From NCBI RefSeq assembly GCF_024508875.1, contig NZ_JANINU010000136.1:1-36381 (forward strand): a stretch of 36,381 bases of DNA, written 5' to 3'. Positions 1 through 8,361 of this stretch are shown here, piece by piece; the first letter of the stretch is position 1, and every line of letters begins with the position of its first letter. The DNA comes from Phenylobacterium sp. (GTDB lineage Bacteria; Pseudomonadota; Alphaproteobacteria; Caulobacterales; Caulobacteraceae). Both the position numbers and the translations under genes were made by a program. Under the pieces are notes generated by a model. The model was not told where the DNA came from. It did not search any database and saw only the letters and a list, made by a program, of their open reading frames with translations.

Positions 1-853
1 CCTTCTCCCAGGGGGACGCCTTCATCTCCTCGAAGCCCGAGCGGACGATCACCTTGACGTCCTCGCCGCCCAGCCGCCGCGAGGTGCGGCAGCAGTCCAT
101 GGCGGTGTTGCCGCCGCCCAGCACGATGACCCGCCGGCCGATCTTCTCGATGTGGCCGAACGAGACGTTGGCCAGCCAGTCGATGCCGATGTGGATGTTC
201 GCCGCCGCCTCCTGCCGGCCCGGCAGGTCCAGGTCGCGGCCGCGCGGCGCGCCCGAGCCGATGAAGACCGCGTCGTAGTCCTCGGCCAGGAGGCCCTTCA
301 GGCTGTCCACCCGCTGGCCCAGGCGCAGCTCCACGCCGCCCAGCCGGGTGACGAAGCCGACCTCCTCGTCGATCACCTCCTCGGGGAGGCGGAAGCGCGG
401 GATCTGGCTGCGGATGAAGCCGCCGGCCTTGGCCTCGGCGTCGTACAGCACCAGGTCGTAGCCGAGGGTCGCCAGGTCTCGCGCCACCGTCAGCGAGGCC
501 GGCCCCGCCCCCACCAGCGCCACCCGCTTGCCGTTCCGCGCCGCCGCCGGCTCGGGCATCCGGGCCAGGACGTCGCCCTTGTTGTCCGCCGCCACCCGCT
601 TCAGCCGGCAGATCGCCACCGGCTCGTCCTCGACCCGGCCGCGCCGGCACGCCGGCTCGCACGGCCGGTCGCACGTCCGCCCCAGCACGCCGGGGAAGAC
701 GTTGGACTTCCAGTTGATCATGTAGGCGTCGGAGTATCGGCCTTCCGCGATCAGGCGGATGTACTCTGGGACGGGGGTGTGCGCCGGACAGGCGTACTGA
801 CAGTCGACGACCTTGTGGAAGTAGTCGGACTCAAGCTCACGCGTGCGCTGCAA
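1..853 (-). CDS. GltD-like FAD/NAD(P)H oxidoreductase with Fe-S domain, partial
   Basis: The N-terminal ~284 residues are visible; the gene continues past the left edge. The translation shows the cysteine clusters DCQYACPAH and CDRPCEPACRRG of the GltD-type [4Fe-4S] domain, then an FAD Rossmann motif GAGPASLTVARDLA, the segment IRSQIPRFRLP, GSGAPRGRDLDLPG, and the NAD(P)H motif GGGNTAMDCCRTSRRLGG. The family (small subunit of glutamate synthase and relatives) passes electrons from NAD(P)H through FAD and Fe-S centres to a partner. Which partner is used here cannot be told without the missing C-terminus and neighbour. No ATG or GTG lies between the upstream stop (about 953) and the homologous region. 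TTG at 853 is chosen because GGGAAG sits six bases before it. Subfamily is uncertain: true GltD or one of its many oxidoreductase paralogues. Confidence 0.85.
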   Translation of the reverse strand, partial: MQRTRELESDYFHKVVDCQYACPAHTPVPEYIRLIAEGRYSDAYMINWKSNVFPGVLGRTCDRPCEPACRRGRVEDEPVAICRLKRVAADNKGDVLARMPEPAAARNGKRVALVGAGPASLTVARDLATLGYDLVLYDAEAKAGGFIRSQIPRFRLPEEVIDEEVGFVTRLGGVELRLGQRVDSLKGLLAEDYDAVFIGSGAPRGRDLDLPGRQEAAANIHIGIDWLANVSFGHIEKIGRRVIVLGGGNTAMDCCRTSRRLGGEDVKVIVRSGFEEMKASPWEK

Positions 854-1194
854 AACTCGCTTCCTTCCCGGGACGCTCTACTCCCGGGGTCGAGAAGTCG
901 AACTCTGCGACGTGCAGAGATGGCTCCGCGCCCCGACGCGGCGTTGAGAAGGCAGGTTACGTCCGGGCCGCTACGTAAGCCAACCGATTCCTGATCGCAG
1001 TTCACCGATTTCCGGTGCGCCAATCGCGGTGACCTTCGATCACCTCGGGGCCGCCGGGGCATGAACTTCCACACCAGAGTGTGATCGCCGCCGCCGCGTT
1101 TCGGGAACGCGGGCCATTGGCCGATGCGACAGGTAAATGATACCTTAAGTGCGGGAGAGGGCTCCGCCGAGGCGGGCCCCATGGGAGACGACCG
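854..1194. other. Intergenic region between divergent genes
   Basis: No convincing gene. It should hold the promoters of the leftward oxidoreductase and the rightward small gene. A perfect hairpin, CTCTGC-GACGT-GCAGAG at 903-919, lies in the leader of the oxidoreductase. On the plus strand TTGGCC (1117-1122) and TGATAC (1138-1143), 15 bases apart, are a weak promoter candidate for the small gene. Nothing else is recognisable. Confidence 0.5.
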
Positions 1195-1371
1195 ATGGAC
1201 ATGCCTCAGGAACGCGTGCCCGAAACCGTGGCCGCCGCCTTCGAAGATCTGGACGCCGCCGCCTTTGCGCCGCTCGACCCGGCCGAAGCCCTGGACCTGC
1301 ACCGCGCCATCAACGAGCGCCGCGCCCAGGTGGAGAACGGCGAAGCGCTGAAGCACCTGCGGTCGCTGTAA
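1195..1371 (+). CDS. Small 58-residue hypothetical protein
   Basis: An ATG at 1195 with GGGAG about seven bases upstream opens a 58-codon frame ending TAA at 1371. The product begins MDMPQERVPETVAAAFEDL and ends GEALKHLRSL. It is acidic in the first half, then has a charged, probably helical segment with LHRAINERRAQVENGE. There is no signal peptide or membrane segment. Codon use matches the GC-rich neighbours (mostly G or C in third position), and the ribosome site is good, so I regard it as a real small gene. I do not recognise the family and give no function. The next gene is 259 bases downstream on the same strand, so co-transcription is not implied. Confidence 0.6.
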   Translation: MDMPQERVPETVAAAFEDLDAAAFAPLDPAEALDLHRAINERRAQVENGEALKHLRSL

Positions 1372-1407
1372 GGGCGCCGGCGGGCCGGCCTTAGACAGCC
1401 GCATTCA

Positions 1408-1433
1408 CCTCCCCCGCAAAGCGGCGGGAGGGG
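1408..1433. repeat. Imperfect GC-rich palindrome, REP-like
   Basis: CCTCCCCCGC, AAA, GCGGCGGGAGGGG forms an imperfect hairpin just after the small gene, followed by a run reading AGCGCCGCGGAGCGCGTGG. It resembles the degenerate CCTCCCC...GGGGAGG intergenic elements I recall from Caulobacterales genomes. There is no T-run, so a classical terminator is unlikely. Repeat status cannot be proved from one copy. Confidence 0.4.
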
Positions 1434-1630
1434 ACCCAGCGCCGCGGAGCGCGTGGTGGAGGAAACCTCATCCGCCACGCTTCCGCCGCCGATCGATCCA
1501 CTGAGCTTGCAGCTCGCCTCCTCCTCCAGCCGCTCTTCGCCGCGGAGGCGCCGTAGCCTGACGCCGCCCACGCAGGATCTGCACGGCGGTGGTCTAACGG
1601 TCTGCGGCGCGGAGCGTGTGCGGGGAATCC

Positions 1631-2989
1631 ATGTCGCCGATCGATGGTGTCTTGCTGGCGGGCCTGATCGGGGCGGGCGTCTGGCGGCTGGGGTGGCCCG
1701 GGCGCTGGCGGCCCGCGGGACCGTGGGCTTGCCTCGCGCTCGGAGCGTTGGCGGCGGTGCAGGTCGTCGTAGCCGGCTTCACGTGGCAGTTCGTCGGCGG
1801 GTACGCACTGCTGGCCGCCCTCGCCTTCCCCTGGCGCAGGGCGGGGCTTTGGAGCCGGCTCGCGGCGGGGGGCGGGCTGGCCGCGCTGATGCTGGTCGCA
1901 CTGGCCCCCTGGGCGGTCCTCCCGGCGCCCGAACTGCCCAAGCCGCGCGGCCCGTACGCGGTCGCCTCGGCTGTCTATCGGTGGACGGACGCCGGCCGGG
2001 CCGAGCCCGCCACGCCGGACGCCGCCGACCGGCGCAACGTGATCGTCCAGGCCTGGTACCCCGCCGCAACGTCGAACGGGCGGCAGGTCGCGTACATCGA
2101 CGGCCTGGGCCGGCTGCCGCCGACGGTGTACGGCCTGCCGCGCCTGCTGTTCGCGCGGTTCGGCCAGACCCGGACCCACGCCGTGGACGGCGCCCCGGTC
2201 TCGACGGCGCACCCCCGCTGGCCCGTGGTGATCTTCTCTCCGGGCTACGGCGCGCCCCGCGCCGTCTATGCCGGCCTGCTGACCGACCTCGCGAGCCGGG
2301 GCTACGTGGTGATCGCCCTCGACCATCCTTATGAGTCCGCCGTCGTGCAGCTCGCCGACGGAAAGGTCGTCGGCCCCGCGCCGCGCGCCGACGGCGGGGG
2401 CGTGCGCCACATGGAGCGGCAGGTCGTGGTGCGGGCCGCGGACGTCGCCTTCGTCCTGGACCGCCTCGAACGGGGGGACGGGCTGGGTCCGCTGTCCGGG
2501 CGGCTGGACCTTTCGCGCATCGCGGCGATCGGCCACTCGTTCGGCGGCGCGACGGCGGTGCTCGCCGCCAGCCACGACGCGCGCATCCTGGCCGCCGCAG
2601 ACATCGACGGCATGCTGTACGGCGACGTACGCGCGCGAAACCTGCGCGGGCCGTTGCTGCTGCTGGAGAGCGAGGGGACGCAGGCGATGACGCCCTACGT
2701 GCGGGTGACGCGCGGAGTGATGGCCGAGGCGCCGGCCGGGGGCTGGCGCTACGCCATCGCAGGGTCGAACCACCTGAGCTTCACCGACGCCGAGCGGTTC
2801 CTGAGCGCGCCGGCCCGCTGGGTCGCCGCGCGCGTCCTGCGGGGCGAACGGGGCGCGGCCGGAACCCAGGCGGTGGCGGTCGACATCCTCGACGCTTTCC
2901 TGCGTGGGCCGCTGAAGGGCGAGCCGGGCGATGTCGCCGCCGCGGCCGCGCGAGGCGGCGGCGTGCGCGGCGGCCTGGGGCGACCGTAA
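1631..2989 (+). CDS. Membrane-anchored alpha/beta hydrolase, PAF-acetylhydrolase-like
   Basis: A 452-residue protein. The first ~100 residues form about three or four hydrophobic segments (starting near DGVLLAGLIGAGVW, ACLALGALAAVQVVVAGF and LAALMLVALAPWAVL), anchoring it in the inner membrane. The rest is an alpha/beta hydrolase like bacterial platelet-activating-factor acetylhydrolases. It has VVIFSPGYG for the oxyanion strand, the nucleophile elbow GHSFGG (Ser about 303), ADIDG (catalytic Asp about 324 or 326) and the His in SNHLSFTD (about 381). The family hydrolyses short or oxidised acyl esters of phospholipids; the substrate here is unknown. ATG 1631 is preferred to the in-frame GTG at 1616 because GGGGAA lies just upstream, although its spacing is short. 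The gene converges on the aminotransferase with only ten bases between stops. Confidence 0.85.
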   Translation: MSPIDGVLLAGLIGAGVWRLGWPGRWRPAGPWACLALGALAAVQVVVAGFTWQFVGGYALLAALAFPWRRAGLWSRLAAGGGLAALMLVALAPWAVLPAPELPKPRGPYAVASAVYRWTDAGRAEPATPDAADRRNVIVQAWYPAATSNGRQVAYIDGLGRLPPTVYGLPRLLFARFGQTRTHAVDGAPVSTAHPRWPVVIFSPGYGAPRAVYAGLLTDLASRGYVVIALDHPYESAVVQLADGKVVGPAPRADGGGVRHMERQVVVRAADVAFVLDRLERGDGLGPLSGRLDLSRIAAIGHSFGGATAVLAASHDARILAAADIDGMLYGDVRARNLRGPLLLLESEGTQAMTPYVRVTRGVMAEAPAGGWRYAIAGSNHLSFTDAERFLSAPARWVAARVLRGERGAAGTQAVAVDILDAFLRGPLKGEPGDVAAAAARGGGVRGGLGRP

Positions 2990-2999
2990 CGCTGGCAGG

Positions 3000-4193
3000 C
3001 TACAGGTTCAGCTTCACCACCGCGGCGTTGAACGCGTCCATTTCCGCGGCGGAGCCCACGGTGATCCGCGAGACGTTCGGCCAGATCGGCCAGGACCGCC
3101 CGATCTCGATGCCTTCCTTGGCGAACTGGGCCTGGACGTCCTTGGCCGGCTTCTTCCAGTCGACCATGAAGAAGTTCGCGCGGGGCGGGATGTAGCGGAT
3201 GTTGCGCTTGTCCAGGAGGGCCAGGCTTCGGTCGCGCGCCTTCACCATCTCGGCCCGGCGCGCCGCGATGAGGTCGGCCTGCACCAGGCTCACCGCGCCG
3301 CAGACCACCGACGGGTTGGGCAGGGCGAAGCTGGCCATCATGCCGTCGTAGCGCATGGTCTTCATCATCAGGTCGGGCCGCGCCATGGTGAACGCCATCC
3401 GCATCCCCGCCATGCCGAAGAGCTTGGAGAAGGTGCGCAGGACGATGACGTCCTTGCCCTGCGCCACCAGGTAGCTGGCGGTCGGGGCGTCCGCGAAGTG
3501 GATATAGGCCTCGTCCACCAGCACGATCGACCCCGCGGGCTTGTTGGCCAGCAGCCATTCGATGTCGGCCAGGCCGGTGACCGTCGAGGTCGGATTGTTG
3601 GGCGTGCAGACGTAGTAGACGCCGGCGTTCGGATCGGCCGCCAGCATCGCCTTCACGTCGTGGGCGTAGTCCGCGGTGAGCGGAACCTCCGAGACCTTGG
3701 CGCCGATGTAGCGCGCGACGGAGGGGGCCAGCTCGAACGTCGGATTGGCGATCACCAGCCCGCGCGTCGGCGAGCAATAGGTCACGACGATCCGCGACAG
3801 CGGGTCGCTCGACCCGGCCCAGGGGATGATGTGGCTCGGGGGCGTCTTCTCGACCGAGGCCGCCGCATTCACGAAGTCGGCGCGCTGGGACCCGGTGTAG
3901 CGGTTGCCCGTGGCGACCGCGGCGGCGGCGGCCTTTGCGGCGGGCTCCAACGGGCCGGTCCAGCATTCGTTGGCGCCGATGCGGACCGTGGCCTTCGGCG
4001 GGGCCGCCTGGGAGGGCGCCTGGGCGAAGGCGGCGCCCGCCAGCCCGGCGGCGGCGGGGCCAGCCGTGAGCAGGGCCAGGACGCGCCCCAGCGACCGCCT
4101 CGAATACCCCCGGGACAGCAGATCGGCCTGGGCGTCATCGCTCAGGCCCGCCTCGACCAGATCCCCGTCGATGTCGGTGCGTTCGTTGTTCAT
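3000..4193 (-). CDS. Tat-exported PLP-dependent aminotransferase, HisC-like
   Basis: A 397-residue fold-type I aminotransferase resembling histidinol-phosphate aminotransferase. Visible motifs are VYYVCTPNNPTS, VLVDEAYIHF (the Asp that holds the PLP ring nitrogen) and TFSKLFGMAGMRM, with the Schiff-base lysine at about 257; ITVGS near the C-terminus is also typical. What is unusual is the N-terminus: after ~28 polar residues comes SRRSLGRVLALLTAG followed by an Ala-rich hydrophobic stretch ending AAFAQA, which is a twin-arginine signal. The mature enzyme should therefore be folded with PLP in the cytoplasm and exported. The ATG has GTGAGG just upstream. There is no his operon around it, so a role in histidine synthesis is unlikely; the substrate is unknown. 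Confidence 0.88.
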   Translation of the reverse strand: MNNERTDIDGDLVEAGLSDDAQADLLSRGYSRRSLGRVLALLTAGPAAAGLAGAAFAQAPSQAAPPKATVRIGANECWTGPLEPAAKAAAAAVATGNRYTGSQRADFVNAAASVEKTPPSHIIPWAGSSDPLSRIVVTYCSPTRGLVIANPTFELAPSVARYIGAKVSEVPLTADYAHDVKAMLAADPNAGVYYVCTPNNPTSTVTGLADIEWLLANKPAGSIVLVDEAYIHFADAPTASYLVAQGKDVIVLRTFSKLFGMAGMRMAFTMARPDLMMKTMRYDGMMASFALPNPSVVCGAVSLVQADLIAARRAEMVKARDRSLALLDKRNIRYIPPRANFFMVDWKKPAKDVQAQFAKEGIEIGRSWPIWPNVSRITVGSAAEMDAFNAAVVKLNL

Positions 4194-4349
4194 GCCTCAC
4201 CCCCACGTTCGTCGCGCCAGCGTGGCGCCGATCGGGCGGCAAAAGGCTTCCGTTCGCAACCCGGCGGGGGGTCATGCGCCGTTTGCCGCATTTGCGAGCG
4301 GTCACAACCTTGCGAGCCGCCGTGGCGAACACGCCCGAAGGCCGCAAGG

Positions 4350-4379
4350 AAAAGGCCCCGGACTCACGTCCGGGGCCTT
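4350..4379 (-). terminator. Intrinsic terminator of trigger factor
   Basis: On the minus strand a perfect 12-bp stem (AAGGCCCCGGAC on one side, GTCCGGGGCCTT on the other) with a four-base loop is followed by TTTTCC. It lies about 40 bases after the trigger factor stop. It is also palindromic for the plus strand but has no T-run that way. Confidence 0.85.
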
Positions 4380-4421
4380 CGTGCTGCTTCGACCTCGCCC
4401 GTTCGACGGGGCGCGCCGCGG

Positions 4422-5780
4422 TTACTCGCTGTAGCCGGCCGGCAGGTCGTCTTCCTTCATCAGCTCGTCCTTGCTGACCTTCTTCTCCTTGACCTTGGCC
4501 TTGGAGACGATGAGGTCGACGACTTTGTCCTCGAAGATCGGGGCGCGGAGCTGGGCCTGGGCGTTGGCGTTCTCGCGCAGCAGGTTGAACACCTGCTGGG
4601 CCTGCGGGCCGTACTTGATGGCCTCGCGGCGGATCGCCTCGTTCAGCTCCTGCTCGGTGACCTGGACGTTGTTGGTCCGGCCGATCTCGGCCAGCACCAG
4701 GCCCAGGCGCACGCGGCGCTCGGCGATCGTGCGGTATTCCTTCTGGAGCTGCTCCTCGGACTTGTCGGCGTCCTCGGGCGGGAGCTGGCCGGCTTCCTTG
4801 TCCTGCTCGACCTGCTGCCAGATCGTGGCGAACTCGGCTTCCACCATCTTCGGCGGCAGCGGGAAGTCGTGCTTGGAATCGAGCTCGTCCAGCAGCGCGC
4901 GCTTCAGCTTGAAGCGCGAGGCGCCGGCGTACTGTTCTTCCAGGTTGCCCTTGATGAGCTCCTTGAGCTTCTCGAGGCTGTCGAGGCCCAGGCGCTTGGC
5001 GAATTCGTCGTCGGCCGCCGAGTCCACCGGGGCGCGCACTTCCTTCACCTTGACCTCGAACTCGGCGTCCTTGCCGGCGAGGTTGGCTGCCTGATACTCG
5101 GCCGGGAAGGTCACCTTCACCACCACGTCGCTGTCCGGCTTGGCGCCGACGAGCTGGTCCTCGAAGCCGGGGATGAAGCTGCCCGAGCCCAGCACCAGCG
5201 GGGTGTCCTCGGCCGTGCCGCCCTCGAAGGCGACGCCGTCGATCTTGCCGACGAAGTCGATGAGGACCTGGTCGCCCTCCTTGGCCTTCACGGCCTTGCC
5301 GGTCTTGGGCTCGTAGGTCTTGTTCTGGCCGGCCAGTTCGGCGACGGCCTCGTCCACTTCCTTGTCGGTCGGCGTGTAGACCGGCTTGGTGAGCGACAGG
5401 CTGGCGCCGTCCACCGGCTCGAACTCGGGCATCAGGTCGATCGACAGCTCGAAGGCGAGGTCGGCCTTGCCGTCCATCACCGCCTCGATGTCGCCTTCCG
5501 GCTTCAGCTCGGGCTCGCCGGCGGGGCGCAGCTTGTTGTCGTCCAGCACCTTCTGGGTGCTTTCGGTCAGGCTCTGCTGGACCACCTCGCTCATCAGCGA
5601 CTTGCCGTACAGGCGGCGAACGTGGGCCGGCGGCACCTTGCCGGGGCGGAAGCCCTTCACGTTGAGGGTCGGGGCGATCTCCTTGATCCGCGCTTCCAGG
5701 CGCTCGGTCAGATCGGCCACCGGGACCGTAACGCCGTAGACGCGGCTCAGGCCTTCACCAGACTTCTCAACGATTTGCAT
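4422..5780 (-). CDS. tig: Trigger factor, ribosome-associated chaperone
   Basis: A 452-residue protein with the three-part trigger factor layout. The N-terminal ribosome-binding domain carries the signature GFRPGKVP. A central FKBP-type prolyl isomerase domain follows (around residues 150-245; [28 protein letters not shown]). The C-terminal domain is helical and substrate-binding. It binds ribosomal protein L23 at the exit tunnel and shields nascent chains. MQIVEK at 5780 is chosen as start because it is the usual family N-terminus; an in-frame ATG six bases upstream (5786, MSMQIVEK) cannot be excluded. In many bacteria clpP, clpX and lon follow tig directly; here lon lies far away and tig has its own strong terminator, so it is probably monocistronic. 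Confidence 0.97.
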   Translation of the reverse strand: MQIVEKSGEGLSRVYGVTVPVADLTERLEARIKEIAPTLNVKGFRPGKVPPAHVRRLYGKSLMSEVVQQSLTESTQKVLDDNKLRPAGEPELKPEGDIEAVMDGKADLAFELSIDLMPEFEPVDGASLSLTKPVYTPTDKEVDEAVAELAGQNKTYEPKTGKAVKAKEGDQVLIDFVGKIDGVAFEGGTAEDTPLVLGSGSFIPGFEDQLVGAKPDSDVVVKVTFPAEYQAANLAGKDAEFEVKVKEVRAPVDSAADDEFAKRLGLDSLEKLKELIKGNLEEQYAGASRFKLKRALLDELDSKHDFPLPPKMVEAEFATIWQQVEQDKEAGQLPPEDADKSEEQLQKEYRTIAERRVRLGLVLAEIGRTNNVQVTEQELNEAIRREAIKYGPQAQQVFNLLRENANAQAQLRAPIFEDKVVDLIVSKAKVKEKKVSKDELMKEDDLPAGYSE

Positions 5781-5980
5781 CGACATTCTCAAGTTTCCCG
5801 GACCCCGACGCCTCGTGCGCCGTGTCCGTCTCCAGGGCAAACAGGGAAGGCCGCCGGACAGGGCCCGGCGGCGCGAAGCGGCCCTTATGTCACGTGAGGG
5901 CGGCCGGTCCAAGCCCCCTGCCCGCCCCGTCCCCCTTGACGCCGGCCGCGCGGCCCGCGATGGCAGGCGCACTACCCCAC

Positions 5981-6065
5981 GCGGATGTGGCGGAATTGGT
6001 AGACGCACTGGATTTAGGTTCCAGCGCCGCAAGGCGTGGAGGTTCGACTCCTCTCATCCGCACCA
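5981..6065 (+). tRNA. tRNA-Leu (anticodon UAG)
   Basis: The acceptor stem GCGGATG pairs with CATCCGC, followed by discriminator A and an encoded CCA. The anticodon arm is CTGGA-TTTAGGT-TCCAG with TAG at the anticodon. A long variable arm (GCGCCGCAAGGCGT region) marks a class II leucine tRNA, and the T arm contains GGTTCGACTCC. It reads CUN codons. A TTGACG at 5936-5941 is at a plausible distance for a -35 box, but no good -10 box was found. Confidence 0.97.
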
Positions 6066-6128
6066 CGGCCCCAGGGCCGGCGCCGACGGCGCGTGACAGG
6101 CGCGCGGCCTGCGGGCAGAAGACCGCCC

Positions 6129-7358
6129 ATGTCGCGCGGCGTCCTCTTCGTCCACAACAACTTCCCCGGCCAGTTCGCGGACCTGGCGCAGGTGCTGCTG
6201 GCGCGCGGTGTGCCCTGTCTCGCCATCGGCCAGAACCACTCGCCCGGCCTGGAGGGCGTGAAGATCGCCCGCTACAGCCTGCCGCGCGGCTCGACGCCCG
6301 GCATCTTCCACCTGGCCACCCGCGCCGAGGCCGACCTGATCCGCGCCCGCAGCGCCTATGACGCGGCCCAGGCGCTGAAGGCCGAGGGCTGGGATCCGGC
6401 CGTCATCGTCGGCCACCCCGGCTGGGGCGAGATGACCTTCCTGTCCGAGGTGTTCCCGGGCGCGCGGACGGTGATGTTCGCCGAGTTCTACTACCACGGC
6501 CGCGGCTACGACGTGGGCTTCGACCCCGAGTTCGGCGCGGTCGACCTGGACACGATCCTGCGCGCCGACGCCAAGAACGGCACGATGGCCATGGCCTATG
6601 CCGACGCCGACGCCATCGTCGCGCCCACGCCGTTCCAGGCCGGCAGCCTGCCGCGCCGCTTCCGCGAGGACGTACGGATTATCCACGAGGGGGTGGACAC
6701 CGACGCCATCCGCCCGGGTCCCGCCGAGCCGTTCGAACTGCCCGACGGGCGGGTGCTGGCGCCCGGAACGCCGGTGATCACGCACGTGAACAACCACATG
6801 GAGCCGCTGCGGGGGCTGCACATCCTGGCCCGCGCCCTGCCCCGCCTGCTGGCCGAGGTCCCGGACGCGCACGTGATCCTGATCGGCGATCCCAACCGCA
6901 AGCCGTACGGCGGGGCCGCGCCCGACGGAAAGACCTGGCGCGACGTCTGCTTCGAGGGGGTGGAGTACGACCCGGCCCGCGTCCACTTCCTGGGCCGGGT
7001 GCCGCACGCGCGGATGCTGGCGGCCATGCGGCTTGGCGTGGCGCACGTCTACTACACCTACCCGTTCGTGCTCTCGTGGTCGCTGTCGGAGTCGATGGCG
7101 CTGGGCTGCCACGTGATCGGCTCGGACACCGGCCCGGTCCGCGACGCCATCCAGGACGGCGTGAACGGCCGCCTGCTGCCGTTTTTCGACGTGGACGCGC
7201 TATCCCGGGCCCTGATCGACGCCTGCCGCGACCCGGAGGCCTCACGGCCGCTGCGGGCAGCGGCGCGAGCGACGGCCGAGCAGATGTTCAGCCGGGCGAA
7301 AGGCCGCGACGCGTGGATCGCGCTGCTGCGCGAGCTGGGCGTGAAGATCGGGGGCTGA
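6129..7358 (+). CDS. GT4-family glycosyltransferase
   Basis: A 409-residue protein with the two-domain GT-B layout. The N-terminus reads GVLFVHNNFPGQFADLA. The linker segment RIIHEGVDTDAIRPG is the usual GT4 mark. The C-terminal donor-site region contains HVILIGDP, VHFLGRVPHARMLAAM and SESMALGCHVIGSDTGPV (the family's E-x7-E region) followed by DGVNGRLL. It should transfer a nucleotide-activated sugar to an unknown acceptor in the cytoplasm. It stands alone: tRNA-Leu lies upstream, and the next gene is on the other strand. No other polysaccharide genes are nearby, so the glycan cannot be named. Confidence 0.88.
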   Translation: MSRGVLFVHNNFPGQFADLAQVLLARGVPCLAIGQNHSPGLEGVKIARYSLPRGSTPGIFHLATRAEADLIRARSAYDAAQALKAEGWDPAVIVGHPGWGEMTFLSEVFPGARTVMFAEFYYHGRGYDVGFDPEFGAVDLDTILRADAKNGTMAMAYADADAIVAPTPFQAGSLPRRFREDVRIIHEGVDTDAIRPGPAEPFELPDGRVLAPGTPVITHVNNHMEPLRGLHILARALPRLLAEVPDAHVILIGDPNRKPYGGAAPDGKTWRDVCFEGVEYDPARVHFLGRVPHARMLAAMRLGVAHVYYTYPFVLSWSLSESMALGCHVIGSDTGPVRDAIQDGVNGRLLPFFDVDALSRALIDACRDPEASRPLRAAARATAEQMFSRAKGRDAWIALLRELGVKIGG

Positions 7359-7407
7359 GTCGCGTTGTGGCGGGGAGCCGGGGTCCGCTACCGCCCCCTA
7401 GGAGACC

Positions 7408-7944
7408 TCAAATCCCGGCAAGCCTCCGAGCCGTGGTTAGGTCGTCCGTCGCCTCCCGAAGCAATGTTCCATCGGGATCAAACGAGAACTCTTCCGCCAT
7501 CCAGCTGAAGTCTACCCCGAGAAGCTTTCGGGTCTCCACGGGCGCAAACCGAAGTAGCTCCACGTGCGCTTTGAGCGCCATGCACATCAGATCGCCGGGG
7601 TACAGATCGCACTCAGCGCGCGGGTGACCGCTCAGGAATACGGCCACCGGCGCCGCGAGCCACTGCAGACCAAACTTTTGACCGACGAGAACGCGCGCCT
7701 GAGCACAGGTGAGCAGGTTCAGGGGAGTCGTCCAGGCTTTCGCCACCCGCCTCACCAGACCGGACGGGAACAAGCCCGCATCCACCAGTGAGCCGTCGCC
7801 ACTCAGGCTTTCGAGCGTGGCGGACGGGAGCGCCATTTGGTCCGAGATGAACCCGGAGAGAACACAGTCTCCGACCACCTCTTCGAGTCGGCCTTCATCG
7901 TCCATACATCCAGCCAGCCATACGTGCGGTGAAGCTGGCCTCAC
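7408..7944 (-). CDS. CDI immunity-like protein (CdiI family), orphan
   Basis: A 178-residue cytoplasmic protein. Its second half matches the pattern I recall for contact-dependent growth inhibition immunity proteins: a charged start, then PLNLLTCAQARVLVGQKFGL (compare the usual L-T-x-x-x-x-R-x-L-I-G-Q-x-x-G-L), a hydrophobic helix, and CDLYPGDLMCMAL (compare the usual D-F-Y-P-G-D-L-L). Such proteins bind and neutralise a cognate secreted nuclease or other toxin. No CdiA, CdiB, PAAR, VgrG or Rhs gene is visible in the window, so it is an orphan. GTG at 7944 is preferred because GGAG precedes it at short spacing; ATG at 7905 is the alternative. The codon use is less GC-biased than its neighbours, which fits recent acquisition. 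Family assignment is by motif memory only. Confidence 0.6.
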   Translation of the reverse strand: MRPASPHVWLAGCMDDEGRLEEVVGDCVLSGFISDQMALPSATLESLSGDGSLVDAGLFPSGLVRRVAKAWTTPLNLLTCAQARVLVGQKFGLQWLAAPVAVFLSGHPRAECDLYPGDLMCMALKAHVELLRFAPVETRKLLGVDFSWMAEEFSFDPDGTLLREATDDLTTARRLAGI

Positions 7945-8034
7945 GAATCTCCGCTCGCCCCCCCTCGCTGACATCCGCAAAGTCGGCTGGCGGTCGGACG
8001 CGGGGATCAGCCGCGCGCGCCTCACCAATTATCC

Positions 8035-8361
8035 CTACCCGCAACGGACCTGCCGGATGAGCCCCGTCCCCGCGTCGAAGAAGAAGTTCAGGCGGTTCGG
8101 GTTGAAGTCCATGGTGACGGCGCAGGTCGTGCAGGCGACGCGTTGCAGCTCGGGCTTCACCGGCACGGGGATCTCGGACTTCGGGCGGCCGACCAGGTGC
8201 TGGTAGTCGCCGGCGCGGCAGGCGTCGGCCGTCGGTTCCGGAGCGGGCGTGGCCGCCGGCGGGGGCGCGGGCGGCGGGGCGGTCGGGGCCGGCGCGGGCT
8301 CGGGGGTGGTGGAGCACGCGGCCAGGGCCAGCATGCCGAGAAGTGCGAGCCGCCCGATCAT
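8035..8361 (-). CDS. I78-type peptidase inhibitor lipoprotein
   Basis: A 108-residue lipoprotein. It has a short signal peptide with lipobox LAAC (MIGRLALLGMLALAAC), a Pro/Ala linker, then a compact domain with GDYQHLVGRPKSEIPVP, CTTCAVTMDFNPNRLN and a C-terminal LIRQVRCG. The Y-x-x-L-V-G start and the N-P-x-R-L-N end are typical of the I78 (elastase inhibitor) family. It would be anchored in the periplasm and could block serine proteases there. The ATG overlaps the holC stop as ATGA, so it is translationally coupled and the last gene of the pepA-holC unit. The extra cysteine pair CTTC is notable and could form a disulfide. No protease target is evident nearby. Confidence 0.75.
   Translation of the reverse strand: MIGRLALLGMLALAACSTTPEPAPAPTAPPPAPPPAATPAPEPTADACRAGDYQHLVGRPKSEIPVPVKPELQRVACTTCAVTMDFNPNRLNFFFDAGTGLIRQVRCG

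Noticed and set aside
2931..5897. Very long plus-strand open frame (about 990 codons) opposite the aminotransferase and trigger factor
   Set aside because: It is antisense to two clearly homologous genes. Its translation is a low-information mix of Arg, Gly, Leu and His with no motif; long shadow frames are expected at this GC content.
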